Below, in pieces: positions 1 through 12,915 of a DNA stretch of 64,000 bases. The position numbers and the translations under genes are program-made. Source of the stretch: Penium margaritaceum (Eukaryota > Streptophyta > Zygnematophyceae > Desmidiales > Peniaceae); the NCBI GenBank assembly GCA_023375785.1, contig SZWC01000082.1, forward strand, positions 56,098-120,097. The letters run 5' to 3'. Position 1 is the first letter of the stretch. Each line of letters begins with the position of its first letter. The notes beneath the pieces are model-generated. The model ran no database searches, had not been told where the DNA came from, and worked only from the letters and a program-made list of their open reading frames with translations.

Positions 1-710
1 GGTTGTGAGTGATTGTGAGTGGTTGTGATTTGTTGCAAGTGATTGCAAGTGGTTGCGACTGGTTGCAGGTGGTTGCAAGTGGTTGCGAGTGGTTGCGAGT
101 GGTTACAAGTGATTGCGAGTGGATGCAAGTGGTTTTGAGTGGTTGTGAGTGGTTGTGAGTTGTTGGGAGTGGTTGCGAGTGGTTGCAAGTGGTTGCAAGT
201 GGTTGGGAATGGTTGGGAGTGGTTGGGAGTGGTTAGGAATGGTTGTGACTAGTTGCAAGTTGTTGCGAGTGGTTGCGAGTGGTTGCGAGTGGTTGTGAGT
301 GGTTGAGAGTGGTTGTGAGTGGTTGCGAGTGGTTGAGAGTGGTTACGAGTGGTTGCGAATGGTTGCGAGTGGTAGGGAGTGATTGTGAGTGGTTACGAGT
401 GGTTGCGAGTGCTTGCGAGTGTTTGTGAGTGGTTGTGAGTGGTTGGTACTGATTGCGAGTGATTGCAAGTTGTTGCAAGAGGTTGGAAGGGGTTGTGAGT
501 GGTTGCGAGTGGTTGCGGGTGGTTGCAAGTGGTTGTGAGTGGTTGGGAGTAGTTGCGAGTGGTTGCGAGTGGTTGCGAGTGGTTCCAAGTGGTTGTGAGT
601 GGTTGCGAGTGGTTGCGAATGGTTGCGAGTGGTTGCAAGTGGTTGCAAGTGGTTGCGTGTCGTTGGGACTGGTTGGAAGTGGTTGCGAGTGGTTGCGAGT
701 GGTTGGAAGT

Positions 711-1010
711 GGTTATGAGTGGTTGGGAGTGGTTGCGAGTGGTTGCGAGTGGTTGCGAGTGGTTGCGAGTGGTTGTGAGTGGTTGCGAATGGTTGCGAAT
801 GGTTGCGAGTGGTTGCAAGTGGTTGCAAGTAGTTGCGAGTGGTTGCGAATGGTTGCGAGTGGTTGCGAGTGGTTGCGAGTGGTTATGAGTGGTTGGGAGT
901 GGTTGCGAGTGGTTGCGAGTGGTTGCGAGTGGTTGCGAGTGGTTGTGAGTGGTTGCGAATGGTTGCGAATGGTTGCGAGTGGTTGCAAGTGGTTGCAAGT
1001 GGTTGCGAGT
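711..1010. repeat. 170-bp local duplication within the array
   Basis: The ordered series of variant decamers beginning ggttatgagt ggttgggagt at 711-840 recurs at 881-1010 (offset 170 bp). The match of unusual variants in the same order shows duplication of a multi-unit block, not chance. Confidence 0.8.
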
Positions 1011-1660
1011 GGTTGCGTGTCGTTGCGAGTGGTTGGAAGTGGTTGCGAGTGCTTGCGAGTGGTTGCAAGTGGTTGCAAGTAGTTGCGAGTGGTTGTGAGT
1101 GGGTTTGTGTAGTTGCCAGTCATTGCAAGTGGTTGCGAGTGGTTGTGAGTGGTTGCGTATGGTTGCGAGTGGTTGCGAGTGGTTGCAAGTGGTTACGATT
1201 GGTTGCCAGTGGTTGCCAGTGTTACGGGGGGTTGCGAGCGTTTGCGGAGGTTGCGACTGGTCGTGAGTGGTTGCGAGTGGTTGCGAGTGGTTGCGACTCG
1301 TTGCGAGTGATTGTGAGTGGTTCTGAGTGGTTCCAAGTGGTTGCAAATGATTGCGGGTTGCTGCAAGTGATTGCAAGTGATTGCAAGTGGTTGCAAGTTG
1401 TTGCGAGTGGTTATGAGTGGTTGCGAGTGGTTGCGAGTGGTTACGAGTGGTTGTGAGTGGTTGCAAGTGGTTGCGAGTGGTTGCGAGTGGTTGGGAGTTG
1501 TTGCAAGTGGTTGTGAGTGGTTGTGACTGGTTGCAAGTAGTTGTAAATGGATGCGAGTGATTGCTTGTGGTTGCGAGTGATTGGGAGTGGTTGTGAGTGG
1601 TTGCCAGTGGTTGCGAGTGGTCGTGAATAATTGCAAGTGGTTGCGAGTGGTTGCGAGTGG

Positions 1661-2160
1661 TTGCAAATGGTTACGAGTGGTTGCAAGTGGTTGCGAGTGG
1701 CTGCGAGTGGATGCGACTGGTTGCAAGTGGTTGCGAGTGGTTGCGAGAGGTTGCCAGTGGTGGAGAGGGGTTGCGAGTGGTTGCGAGTGGTTGCAAATGG
1801 TTACGAGTGGTTGCAAGTGGTTGCGAGTGGCTGCGAGTGGATGCGACTGGTTGCAAGTGGTTGCGAGTGGTTGCGAGAGGTTGCCAGTGGTGGCGAGGGA
1901 TTGCGAGTGGTTGCGAGTGGCTGCAAGTGCTTACAAGTGGATGCCAGAGGTGTTGAGTGGTTGCGAGTGGTTGCGAGTGCTTGCGAGTGGTTGCCAGTGG
2001 CTGCGAGTGGTTGCGAGTGGTTGCCAGTGGTGGAGAGGGATTGCGAGTGGTTGCGAGTGGCTGCAAGTGCTTACAAGTGGATGCCAGAGGTGTTGAGTGG
2101 TTGCGAGTGGTTGCGAGTGCTTGCGAGTGGTTGCCAGTGGCTGCGAGTGGTTGCGAGTGG
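1661..2160. repeat. Tandem 130-bp and 140-bp higher-order repeats
   Basis: The variant series starting ttgcaaatgg ttacgagtgg at 1661 repeats at 1791 (130-bp period). The series starting ttgccagtgg at 1881-2020 repeats almost exactly at 2021-2160 (140-bp period), including the rare string gatgccagaggtgttgag. These are blocks of 13 and 14 decamers duplicated in tandem. Confidence 0.85.
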
Positions 2161-3300
2161 TTGCCAGTGGTTGTGAGTGGTTTTGAGTGGTTGCGAGTGG
2201 TTGCGAGTGGTAGCCTGTGGTTGCAAGTGGTTTCAAGTGGTTGCGAGTGCTTGCAAGTGGTTGCAAGTGGTTGGGAGTGGTTGTAAGTGGTTGCAAGTTG
2301 TTACAAGTGGTTTTGAGTTGTATTAGAGTGATTGCGACTGGTTGCAAGTTGTTGCGAGTGGTTGCGAGTGGTTGCGAGTGGTTGCAAGTACTTGCAAGTG
2401 GTTATGACTGGTTGCAAGTGGTTGTGAATGGTTGCGAGTGGTTGCGAGCGGTTGCAAGTGGTTGCAAGTGGTTGTGAGTGGTTGTGAGTATTTGCGAGTG
2501 GTTGCGAGTAGGTGTCAGTGGTTGCGAGTGGTAGCAATTGGTTGGGACTGGTTGCAAGTGGTTGTGAGTGGTTGCGAGTGGTTGCGAGTGGTTGTGAGTG
2601 GTTGTGAGTGGTTGCGAGTGGTTGCGAGTGTTTGCAAGTAGTTGCAAGTGGTTGGGAGTGGCTGGGAGTGGTTGCGAGTTGTTAGGAGTGGTTGCGAGTG
2701 GTTGCGAGTGGTTGCGATTTGTTGCGAGTTGTTGCGAATGGTTGCGAGTTGTTGAGAGTGGCTGTGAGTGGTTAAGAGTGTTGGAGAGTGATTGCCAGTG
2801 GTTGCAAATGGTTGCGAGTGGTTGCGAGTGGCTGGCAGTGGTTATGAGTGGTTGCGAGTGGTTGCGAGTTGTTGTGAGTGGTTATGAGTGGTTGCAAATG
2901 ATTGCGAGTGACTGCAAGTGCTTGCAAGTGGTTGCGAGTGGTTGTGAGTGGTTGCGAGTGGCTATGAGTGGTTGTAAGTGGTTATGAGTGGTTGCGAATG
3001 GTTTGGAGTGGTTGCGAGTAGTTACGAGTGGTTGCAAGTGGTTGTGAGTGGTTGCGAGTAGTTGCAAGTGGTTGCAAGTGGTTGCCAGTTGTTTCAAGTG
3101 GTTATGAGTGGTTGCGAGTGGTTGCAAGTGGTTGCCAGTGATTGCGAGTTGTTGCGAGTAGTTGCGAGTCATTGCATATAGTTATGAGTGGTTGCCAGTG
3201 CATGCCAGTGGTTGCGAGTGTTTTCGAGTGGTTATGAATTGTTGCGAGTGGTTGCGAGTCGTTGCGAGTGGTTGCGAGTGGCTGCGAGTGGTTGCGAGTG

Positions 3301-3800
3301 GTTGGTAGTGGGTGTGAGTGGTTGTTATTGGTTGCGAGTAGTTACAAGTGGTTGTGAGTGGTTGCGAGAGGTTGCGAGTGGTTGGGAGTGGTTGCGAGTG
3401 GTTGGTAGTGGGTGTGAGTGGTTGTTATTGGTTGCGAGTAGTTACAAGTGGTTGTGAGTGGTTGCGAGAGGTTGCGAGTGGTTGGGAGTGGTTGTGAGTG
3501 GTTGCGAGTAATTGTGAGTGGTTGCGAGTGGTTGTAGGTGGTTACATTTGGTTGCAACTGGTTGTGAGTGCTTGCGAGTGGTTGAAAGTGGTTGCGAGTG
3601 CCTGCGAGTGGTTGCCAGTGGTTGTGAGTGGTTGCGAGTGGTTGTGAGTGGTTGCGAGTAATTGTGAGTGGTTGCGAGTGGTTGTAGGTGGTTACATTTG
3701 GTTGCAACTGGTTGTGAGTGCTTGCGAGTGGTTGAAAGTGGTTGCGAGTGCCTGCGAGTGGTTGCCAGTGGTTGTGAGTGGTTGCGAGTGGTTGTGAGTG
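3301..3800. repeat. Tandem 100-bp and 150-bp higher-order repeats
   Basis: The block 3301-3390, starting gttggtagtg ggtgtgagtg, recurs at 3401-3490 (100-bp period). The block 3501-3650, containing gttacatttg gttgcaactg, recurs at 3651-3800 (150-bp period). Both periods are multiples of ten, as expected for unequal exchange in register. Confidence 0.85.
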
Positions 3801-6800
3801 GTTGTGTGTGGTTGCGAGTGGCTGCAAGTGGTTGCGAGTGGTTGCCAGTTGTTGCGAGTGGTTGCGAGTGGTTGTGAGTGGTTGTGAGTGGTTGCGAGTG
3901 GTTGTGAGTTGTTGCGAGTGGTTGCAAGTGGTTTTAAGTGGTTGCGAGTGCTTGCAAGTGGTTGCGAGTGGTTGCGAGTGGTTGCAAATCCTTGCGAGTG
4001 GTTGCAAGTGGTTTCGAGGGGTTTTCGAGAGGTTGTAATTTTTTTTGAGTTGTTGCGAGTGGTTGCGAGTTGTTGCTAGTGGTTGCAAGTGGTTGCAAGT
4101 GGTTGCGAGTGGTGGCAATTGGTTATCAGTGGTTGTGAGGAGTAGCGAGTTGTTTCGAGTTGTTGCGAGTGGTTGACAATGGTTGCGAGTGGTTGCAAGT
4201 GGCTGCGAGTGGTTGGCAATGGTTGCAAGTGGTTTGAAGTGATTACGAGTGGTTTTGAGTGGTTGTGCGTGCGTGTGAGTGGTTGCGAGTGGTTGAGAGT
4301 GGTTGTGAGTGGTTGCAAATGGTTGTGAGGGGTTGCGAGTGGTTAAGCATTGTTGCTATTGGGTTCGAGTTGTTGCGAGTGGTGGCCTGTTGTTGCAAGT
4401 AGTTGCAAGTGGTTGCGAGTGGTTGCGAGTGGTTCCAAGCTGTTGCAAGTTGTTGCCTATTGTTGCGAGTTGTTGTGAGTGTTTGTGAGTGGTTGCGAGT
4501 AGTTATGAGATGTTGTGAGTGCTTGCGAGTGGTTGTGAGTGGTTGTGAGTCGTTGCGAGTGGTTGCAAGAGGTTGCAAACTGTCGCGTGTGGTTGCGAGT
4601 AGTTGCGTGTGGTTGTAAGTGGTTTCGAGTAGTTGCTAGTGCTTGCAAGTGGTTGCGAGTGATTGTGAGTGGTTGCGAGTGGTTGCAAGAGGTTATGAGC
4701 GGTTGTGAGTAGTTGTGCGTTATTGGGAGTGATTGGGAGTGGTCGAGAATGGTTGCGAATGGCTGCAAGTGGTTGTGAGTGGATGTGAGTGGTTGCGAGT
4801 GGTTTCAATTGGTTGGGAGTGGTTGTAAGTGGTTGTGAGTGGTTGTGTGTTGTTGCGGGCGGCTGCAAGAGGTTGCGAGTGGTTGCAAGTGGTTGCGAGT
4901 GGTTGCGAGAGGTTGCGAGTGGTTGCGAGTGGTTGCGAGTGGTTGCAAGTGGTTGCTGTTGGTTGCGAGTGGTTGTGAGTGGTTGCAAGTGGTTGCGAGT
5001 GGTTGCGAGTGGTTGCAAGTAGTTGCGAGTGGATGGGAGTAGTTGCAAGTGGTTGTGAGTGGTTGTGATTGGTTGCTAGTGGTTGCGAGTGGTTGCTAGT
5101 GGTTGCGAGCAGTTATGAGTGGTTGCAAGTGGTTTCAAGTGGCCACAAGTAGCTCCGAGTGGTTGTGAGTGGTTTTGTGTGGTTGCGAGTGATAGCAAAT
5201 GCTTGCGAGTCGTTGTGACTGGTTGCGTATGGTTGTGAGTGATTGCGAGTGGTTTCTAGTGGTTGCGAGTCATTGCCAGTGGTTGCGAGTTGTTATGTCT
5301 GGTGGCGAGCGGTTGCGGATGTTGCGACTGGTTGTGAGTGGTTGCGAGTGGTTGGGAGTGGTTGCGAGTGGTTGGGAGTGGTTGCGAGTGGTTGCGAGTG
5401 GTTGCGCATGGTTGCAAATGGTTGCGAGTGGTTACTAGTCGTTGTGAGTGGTTGCAAGTGGTTGCGATTGGTTACGAGTGGTTGCAAGTGGTTCCTAGTG
5501 GTTGCGAGCGGTTGCGAGTGGTTGCAAGTGGTTCGGAGTGGGTGCCAGTGGTTCCGAGTGGTTATGAGTGGTTGCAAGTGGTTGTGAGTGGTTGCAAGTG
5601 GTTGGGAGTGGTTGCAAGTGGTTGCAAGTGGCTCGGAGTGGTTGGGAGTGGTTGTAAGTGGTTACAAGTGGTTCCGAGTGGTTGTGACTGGTTGCGAGTG
5701 GTTGCGAGTGGTTGCAATTCGTTGCGAGTGGTTAGGAGTGGTTGAAAGTGGCTGCAAGTGGTTCCAAGTGGTTGTCAGTGGTTGCGAGGGGTTCCGAGCT
5801 GTTGCAAATGGTCCCGAGTGGTTGCGAGTAGTTGCGAGTGGTTGCAAGTGGTTTCGAGTGGTTGCAAGTGGTTTCAAGTGGTTGCGAGATGTTGCAAGTT
5901 GGTGCGAGTGGTTGCGAGTGGTTGCGAGTGGTTGCAAGTGGTTGTAAGTGATTCATGTGGTTTCGAGTGGGTGAGAGTGCTTGTGAGTGGTTGCGAGTAG
6001 TTGCGAGTGATTGCGAGTGGTGCTGAGTGGTTGCAAGAGGTTGTGAGGGGTTGCGAGTGGTTAGGCATTGTTGATAGTTGTTTTGAGTGGTTGTGAGTGG
6101 CTGCGAATGATTGCACGTGGTTGCAAGTGGTTGCAAGTGGTTGCGAGTGGTTGCGAGTGCTTGCGAGCTATTGCAAGTGGTTCCCAATGGTTGCGAGTGA
6201 TTGTAAGTGGTTGCAATGGGTTGTGAGTGGATGGGAGTGGTTGCGAGTGGTTGCAAGTGGTCGCGAGTGGTTACGAGTGGTTGCAAGTGCTTTCAAGTAG
6301 TTGTGAGTGCTTGCAAGTGGTTGCGAGTCGTTGTGAGTGGTTGCGTGTGGTTGCAAGTGGTTGTGAGTGGTTGCGAGTGGTTGTGAGTGGTTGTGAGTGA
6401 TTGCCAGTGGTTGCGAGTGGTTGCGAGTGAATACGAGTGTTTGAGAGTGGTTGCGAGTGGTTACAAGTGGTTGTGAGTAGTTGTGAGTTGTTGCAAGTGG
6501 TTGCAAGTGGTTGGGAGTGGTTGCGAGAAGTTGGGAGTGGTTGCGAATGGTTGCTAGAGGTTGCGAGTGGTTGCAAATGGTTGCGAGTGGTTGTGAGTGG
6601 TTGCAAGTCGTTGCGAGTGGTTGCGGATGGTTGGGAGTGGTTGTGATTGGTTACGAGCGGTTTCGAGTGGTTGCAAGTGGTTGCGAGTGGTTGCGAGTGG
6701 TTGTGAGTGGTTGTGAGAAGTTGAGCGGTTGGAAGTGGTTGCGAGTGGTTGCAAGCTGTTATGAGTGGTTGCGAGTAGTTGCGACTGGTTCCAAGCTGTT

Positions 6801-9800
6801 ATGAGTGGTTGGGAGTGGTTGCGTGTGGTTTCGAGTGGTTGTGAGTGGTTGCGAGTGGTTGCAAGTGTATTCGAGTGGTTGAGAGTGGTTTTGAGTGGTT
6901 GCAAGGGGTTGCGAGTGGTTGCAAGTGGCTGTGAGTGGTTGCGAGTGGTTGCGAGTGGTTACAAGTGGTTGCAAGTGGTTACTAGTGGTTAAGAGCGGTT
7001 GCGACTGGTTGTGACTGGTTTTGAGTGGTTTGGAGTGGTTGCGAGTGGTTGTGAGTGGTTGCAAGTGATTGCAAGTGGCTGCAAGTGGTGGCGATTGGTT
7101 GTTGGTGGTTGCAAGTGGTTGCGAGTGGTTGCGAGTGGTTACGAGTGGTTGCGAGTGGTTGCAAGTGGTTGCCATTGGTTATGAGTCGTTGTGAGTTGTT
7201 GGGAGTGGTTGCAAGTGGTTGCAAGTGGTTGGGAATGGTTGGGAGTGGTTGGGAGTGGTTAGGAGTGGTTGTGAGTGGTTGCCAGTGGTTGCGAGTGGTT
7301 GCGAGTGGTTGCGAGTGGTTGAAAGTGGCTATGAGTGGTTGCGAGTGGTTGCGAGTGGTTCCGACTGGTTGCGAATGGTTGAGAGTGGTTGCGAGTGGTT
7401 GCGAGTGGTTACAAGTGGTTGCGAGTGGTTGCGAGTATTTGTGAGTGGTTGCGAGTGGTTGCGAATGATTGCGAGTGATTGCAAGTTGTTGCAAGTGGTT
7501 GGAAGGCATTGTGAGTGGTTGCAAGTGGTGGCGAGTGATTGCAAGTGGTTGTGAGTGGTTGGGAGTGATTGCGAGTGGTTGCAAGTGGTTGCAACAGGTT
7601 GCTACAGGTTGTGAGTGGTTGCAAGTGATTGGGAGTGGTTGCGAATGGTTACAAGTGGTTGCAAGTGGTTACGAGTGGTTGCAAGTGGTTGAGAGTAGTT
7701 GGGAATGGTTGCGAGTGATTGCGAGTGGTTGCGAGTGGTTGCGAGTGGTTGCACATAGTTATGAGTGGTTGCCAGTGGATGCCATTGGTTGCGTGTGGTC
7801 GCGAGTGGTTGTGAGTTGCTGCGAGTGGTTGCAAGTAGTTGTGAGTGGTTGCGAGTGGTTGCAAGTGGTTGCGAGTGGTTGCGAGTGGTTGTGAGTGGTT
7901 GTGATTGGTTGCGAGTCGTTGCAAGTGGTTGTGGGTAGTTGCGATAGGTTGCGATTGGTTGGGAGTGGTTGCGAGTGGTTGCGAGTGGTTGCGAGTGGTT
8001 GTGAGTGGTGGCTAATGGTTGCAAGTGGTTGCAAGTGGTTGACTTTGGTTGCAAGTGGTTGTGAGTGGTTGCGAGTGGTTGTGAGTGGTTGCAAGTGGTT
8101 GCGAGTGGTTGCGAGTGGTTATGAGTGGTTGCGAGTGGTTGTGACTGGGTGTGAGTGATTGCTAGTGGCTTCAAGTTGTTGCGAGTGGTTGTAAGTGGTT
8201 GCCAGTGGTTATGAGTGTTTGTGAGTGGTTGCGAGTGGTTGCGAGTGGTTGCCAGTGGTTGCAAGTGGTTTCAAGTGGTTGTGAGTACGTGCAAGTGGTT
8301 ATGAGTGGCTGCGATTGGTTGCAAGTGGTTGCGAGTGGTTGCATGTGGTTGCGAGTGGTTTTTGAATGTGGAAGTTGTTGCGAATGGTTGCGAGTGGTTG
8401 CGAGTGGTTGCAAGTGGTTACGAGTGGTTGTGAGTGGTTGCGATTGGTTGCAAGTGGTAGTAAGTGGCGATGAGTGGTAATAAGTGGTGTCCAGTGTTTG
8501 CGAGTGGTTGCGAGTGGTTGCAAGTGGTTGCAAGTGCTTGCGAGCTGTTGCAAGTGGTTCCCAATGGTTGAGAGTGATTGTGAGTGGGTCCAAGTGGTTG
8601 TGAGTGGGTGGGAGTGATTGCAAGTGGTTGCAAGTAGTCACGAGTGGTTACGAGTGGTTGCAAGTGGTTTCAAGTGGTTTTGAGTACTTGCAAGTGGTTG
8701 CGAGTAGTTGTGAGTGGTTGCGAGTGGTTGCAAGTGGTTGTGAGTGGTTGCGAGTGGTTGTGAGTGGTTGTGACTGATTGCCAGTGGTTGCGAGTGGTTG
8801 CTAGTGGTTACGAGTGTTTAAGAGTGGTTGCGAGTGGTTGCAAGTGGTTCTGAGTAGTTGTGAGTTGTTGCAAGTGGTTGCAAGTGGTTGGGTGTGGTTG
8901 CAAGTAGTTGGGAGTGGTTGCGAGTGGTTGCCAGAGGTTGCGAGTGGTTGTAAATGGTTGCGAGTGGTTGTGAGTGGTTGCGAGTCGTTGTGAGTGGTTG
9001 CGAGTGGTTGGGAGTGGTTGCGATTGGTTGCGAGTGGTTGCGAGTTGTTGCGAGTGGTTGCGAGTGGTTGCGAGTGGTTGTGAGTGGTTGTGAGTGGTCG
9101 AGCGGTTGGGAGTGGTTGCCAGTGGTTGCAAGATGTTATGAGTGGTTACCAGTGGTTGCGACTGGTTGCCAGTGGTTGTGAGTGGTTGCGAGTGGTTTTG
9201 AGTGGTTGTGAGTGGTTGTGAGTGGTTGCAAGTGGTTTCGAGTGGTTGAGAGTGGTTGTGAGTGGTTGCAAGTGGTTGCGAGTGGTTGCAAGTGGCTGCG
9301 AGTGGTTGAGAGTGGTTACGAGTGGTTACGAGTGGTTGTGAGTGGTTACTAGTGGTTAAGAGCAGTTGCAACTGGTTGCGACTGGTTGCGAGTGGTTTGG
9401 AGTGGTTGGGAGTGGTTGTTAGTGGTTGCAAGTCATTGCAAGTGGTTGCAAGTGGTTGCGATTGGATGCGGGTGGTTGCAAGACGTTGCGAGTGGTTGCG
9501 AGTGGTTACGAGTGGTTGCGAGAGGTTGTAAGTGGTTGCCATTGGTTGTAAGTGGTTGTGAGTTGTTGGGAGTGGTTGCGACTGGTTGCAAGTGGTTGCA
9601 AGTGGTTGGGAATGGTTCGGAGTGGTTGTGAGTACTTGCCAGTGGTTGCAAGTGGTTGCAAATGGTTCAAGTAATTGCAAGTGGTTTCAAGTGGTTGCGA
9701 GTGATTGCAAGTGGTTGCAAGTGGTTGTGAGTGGTTGCGAGTGGGTGCAAGTGGTTGTGAGTGGTTGCGAGTGGGTGTGAGTGATTGCTAGTGATTGCGA

Positions 9801-12800
9801 GTAATTGAGAGTGGTTGAGAGTGGTTGCAAGTGGTAGTGAGTGGATGTGAGTGGTTGCGAGTGGTTGCGATTTGTTGGGAGTGGTTGTGAGTGGTTGTGA
9901 GTTGTTGGAGTGGTTGCAAGAGGTCGGGAGTGCTTGCAAGTGGTTGCGAGTGGTTGCGAGTGGTTCGGAGTGGTTGCAAGTGGCTGCGAGTGGTTGCCAT
10001 TGGTTGCGAGTGGTTGTATGTAGTTGCAAGTGGTTGCCAGTGGTTGCGAGTGGTTGCGAGTGTTTGCGAGTGGTTGCGAGTAGTTGCAACTGGTTGTGAG
10101 TGGTTGTGAGTGGTGCCAGTGGTTGGGAGTGGTTGGGAGTGGTTGCGAGCGGTTATGAGTGGTTGCAAGTGGTAGCAAGTGGTTGCGAGTGGTTGCAAGT
10201 GGTTGCGAGTGGTTGCAAGTGGTTGCAAGTTGTTGCGATTTGTTGTGCGTGATTCGAAGTGGTTGCGAGTGGTTGGGATTGGTTGCAAGTGGTTGCAAGT
10301 GGTTGCGAGTGGTTGTGATTGGTTTTGTGTGGTTGCAAGTGATTGCAAGTGGTTGTGACTGGTTGCGTATGGTTGCGAGTAGCTACGAGTGGTTACAAGT
10401 GGTTGCGAGTTGTTGCCAGTGGTTGCGAGTTGTTACGTGTGGTTGCGTGCCGTTGCGGATGTTGCGACTGGATGTGAGTGGTTGCGAGTGGTTGCAAGTG
10501 GTTACGAGTGGTAGTGGGTGGTTCTGAGTGGTTACAAGTGGTTGCAAGTGATTGCGAGTGGTTGCAAGTGATTGCAAGTGTTTGCAAATGTTTGCAAAGG
10601 GTTGTGAGTGGTTACGAGTTGTTGCGAGTGGTTGCCAGTGGTTAGGAGTGGTTGCAAGTGGTTGCAAGTGGTTGCGAGTGGTTGAGAGTGGTTGCGAGTT
10701 GTTGCAAGTGGATGTAATTGGTTGTGTCAAGTTGCAAGTGGTTGTAAATCGTTGTGAGTGCTTGCGAGTAGTTGCGAGTGGTTGGGAGTGGTTGCAAGTG
10801 GTTGCGAGTGGTTGCGAATGGTTTTGAGTGGTTTTGAATAATTTCAAGTGGATGCGAGTGGTTGCGAGTGGTTGCAAATAGTTGCGAGTGGTTGCAAGTG
10901 TTAACAAGTGGTTTTGAGTGGATGCGAGTGGTTGCAAGTGACTTCGAGTGGTTGCGAGTGGTTGCCACTAGTGGCGAGGGGTTGCGAGTGGTTGCGAGTG
11001 CTTGCAACTGGTTACAAGTGGATGCCAGAGGTTGTGAGTGGTTGCGAGTGGTTGCGAGTGGTTGCGAGTGGTTGCGAGAGGTTGCGAATGCTTTGCCAGT
11101 AGTGGCGAGGGGTTGCGAGTGGTTGGGACTGCTTGCAAGTGGTTACAAGTGGATGCCAGAGGTTGTGAGTGGTTGCGAGTGGTTGCGAGTGGTTGTAAGT
11201 GGTTGCGAGTGATTGTGAGTGGCTGCGAATGGCTGCAAGAGGTTGCAAACGTTTTCAAGTGGTTGCGAGTAGTTGCGAGTGGTTGCATGTGGTTGCGAAT
11301 GGTTGCAAGTGATTGCAAGTGGTTTCAAGTGGTTGCGAGTGCTTTCAAGTGGTTGCGAGTGGTTATGAGTGGTTGCGAGTGGTTGCAAGTTGTTGTGAGT
11401 GGTTGCGAATGGTTGTGAGTGATTGCTAGTGATTGCGAGTAGTTGAGAGTAGTTGCGAGTGGGTGCAATTGGTTGTGAGTGGATGTGAGTGGTTGGGAGT
11501 GGTTGCGATTGGTTGGGAGTGGTTGTGAGTTGTTGTGAGTTGTTGCGAGTGGTTGCGAGAGGTTGCGAGTGGTTGCGAGAGGCTGCGAGTGGTTGCAAGT
11601 CGTTGTGAGTGGTTGCGAGTGGTTGCGAGTGGTTGCGAGTGGTTGCGAGTGGTTGCGATTGGTTGCGAGTGGTTGCTATAAGTTGCAATGGGTTGTGAGA
11701 GGTTGTGAGTGGTTGCCAGTGGTTGCCAGTGGTTGCGAGTGGTTGCGAGTGGTTATGAGTGGTTGCAAGTGATTGCAAGTGGTTGCGAGTGGTTGCGAGT
11801 GGTTGCAAGTGGTTGCGAGTGGTTGCGAGTAGTTGCAAGTTGTTGCAAGTGGTTGCGAGTGGTTGTGAGTGGTTTTGTGTGGTTGCAAGTGATTGCGAGT
11901 GGTTGCGAGTGGTCGTCAGTGTTTGGCTATGGTTGCGAGTGGCTGCGAGTCGTAACAAGTGGTTGCGAGTGGTTTCCAGTGGTTGCGAGTTGTTACGTGT
12001 GGTTGCGAGCGGTTGCGGATGTTGCGACTGGTTGTGAGTGGTTGCGAGTGGTTGCGAGTGCTTGCGAGTGGTTGTGAGTGGTTGCGAGTGGTCGCAAGTG
12101 ATTGCGAGTGGTTGCAAGTGATTGGAAGTGGTTGCAAGTGGTTGCAAGTGGTTGCAAGTTGTTGTGAGTGGTTATGAGTTGTTGCGAGTGGTTGCCACTG
12201 GTTACGAGTGGTTGCAGGTTGTTGCAATTGGTTGCGAGTGGTTGCGAGAGGTTGCCAGTTGTTGCAAGTGGTTGTGACTGGTTGTGACTGGTTGCAAGTG
12301 GTTGCAAATCGTTGTGAGTGCTTTCGAGTGGTTACGAGTGGTTGGGAGTGGTTGCAAGTGGTTGCGAGTGGTTGCGAGTGGTTGCGAGTGGTTGTGAATG
12401 GTTGCAAGTGGTTCGAGTTGTTGCCAGTGGTTGTGAATAGTTGCGAGTGGTTGCAAGTGTTTGCAAGTGGTTGCGATTGGATGCGAGTTGTTGCAAGTGG
12501 TTGCGAGTGGTTGCGTGTGGTTCCCAGTGGTGGCGAGGGGTTGCGAGTGGTTGCGAGTGCTGGGGAGTGGTTACAAGTGGATGCCAAAGGTTGTTAGTGG
12601 TTGCGAGTGGTTGCGAGTGGTTGTGAGTGGTTGCGAGTGGTCACCAGTGGTTGCAAGTGGTTTTAGGTGGTTGCGAGTGCTTGCAAGTGGTTGCGAGTGG
12701 TTGCGAGTAGTTGCGAGTGGTTGCAAGTGGTTGCAAGTGGTTTCAAAAGGTTTTCGAGTGGTTGCGAGTGGTTGCAAGTGGTTGCCAGTGGTTCCGAGTG

Positions 12801-12915
12801 GTTGCGAGTGGTTGCAAGTGGTTACGAGTAGTTGAGATTGGTTGCAAGTGGTTGTGAGTGGTTCTGAGTGGTTCCGAGTGGTTGCGAGTGGTTGCGCGTG
12901 GTTGCAAGTGATTAC

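Larger units (their letters stand above)
1..12915. repeat. Degenerate 10-bp satellite array, segment 1
   Basis: The whole stretch is head-to-tail copies of a decamer with + strand consensus ggttgcgagt, about 1,290 units, always in the same orientation. The unit is G/T-rich on the + strand (five G, three T, one C, one A). Most variation is at the CG dinucleotide, giving gtgagt and gcaagt forms. Because 10 is not a multiple of 3, one repeat reads through all codon phases every 30 nt. The consensus has no stop on either strand, so long open frames on both strands are by-products and not genes. Occasional 8-9 or 11 bp units shift the register, for example near 1,210-1,260 and 4,000-4,080. I see no other gene or RNA here. 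Confidence 0.97.

Noticed and set aside
1-12915. CRISPR array
   Set aside because: Units are contiguous 10-mers with no unique spacers, and the context is eukaryotic retrotransposons.
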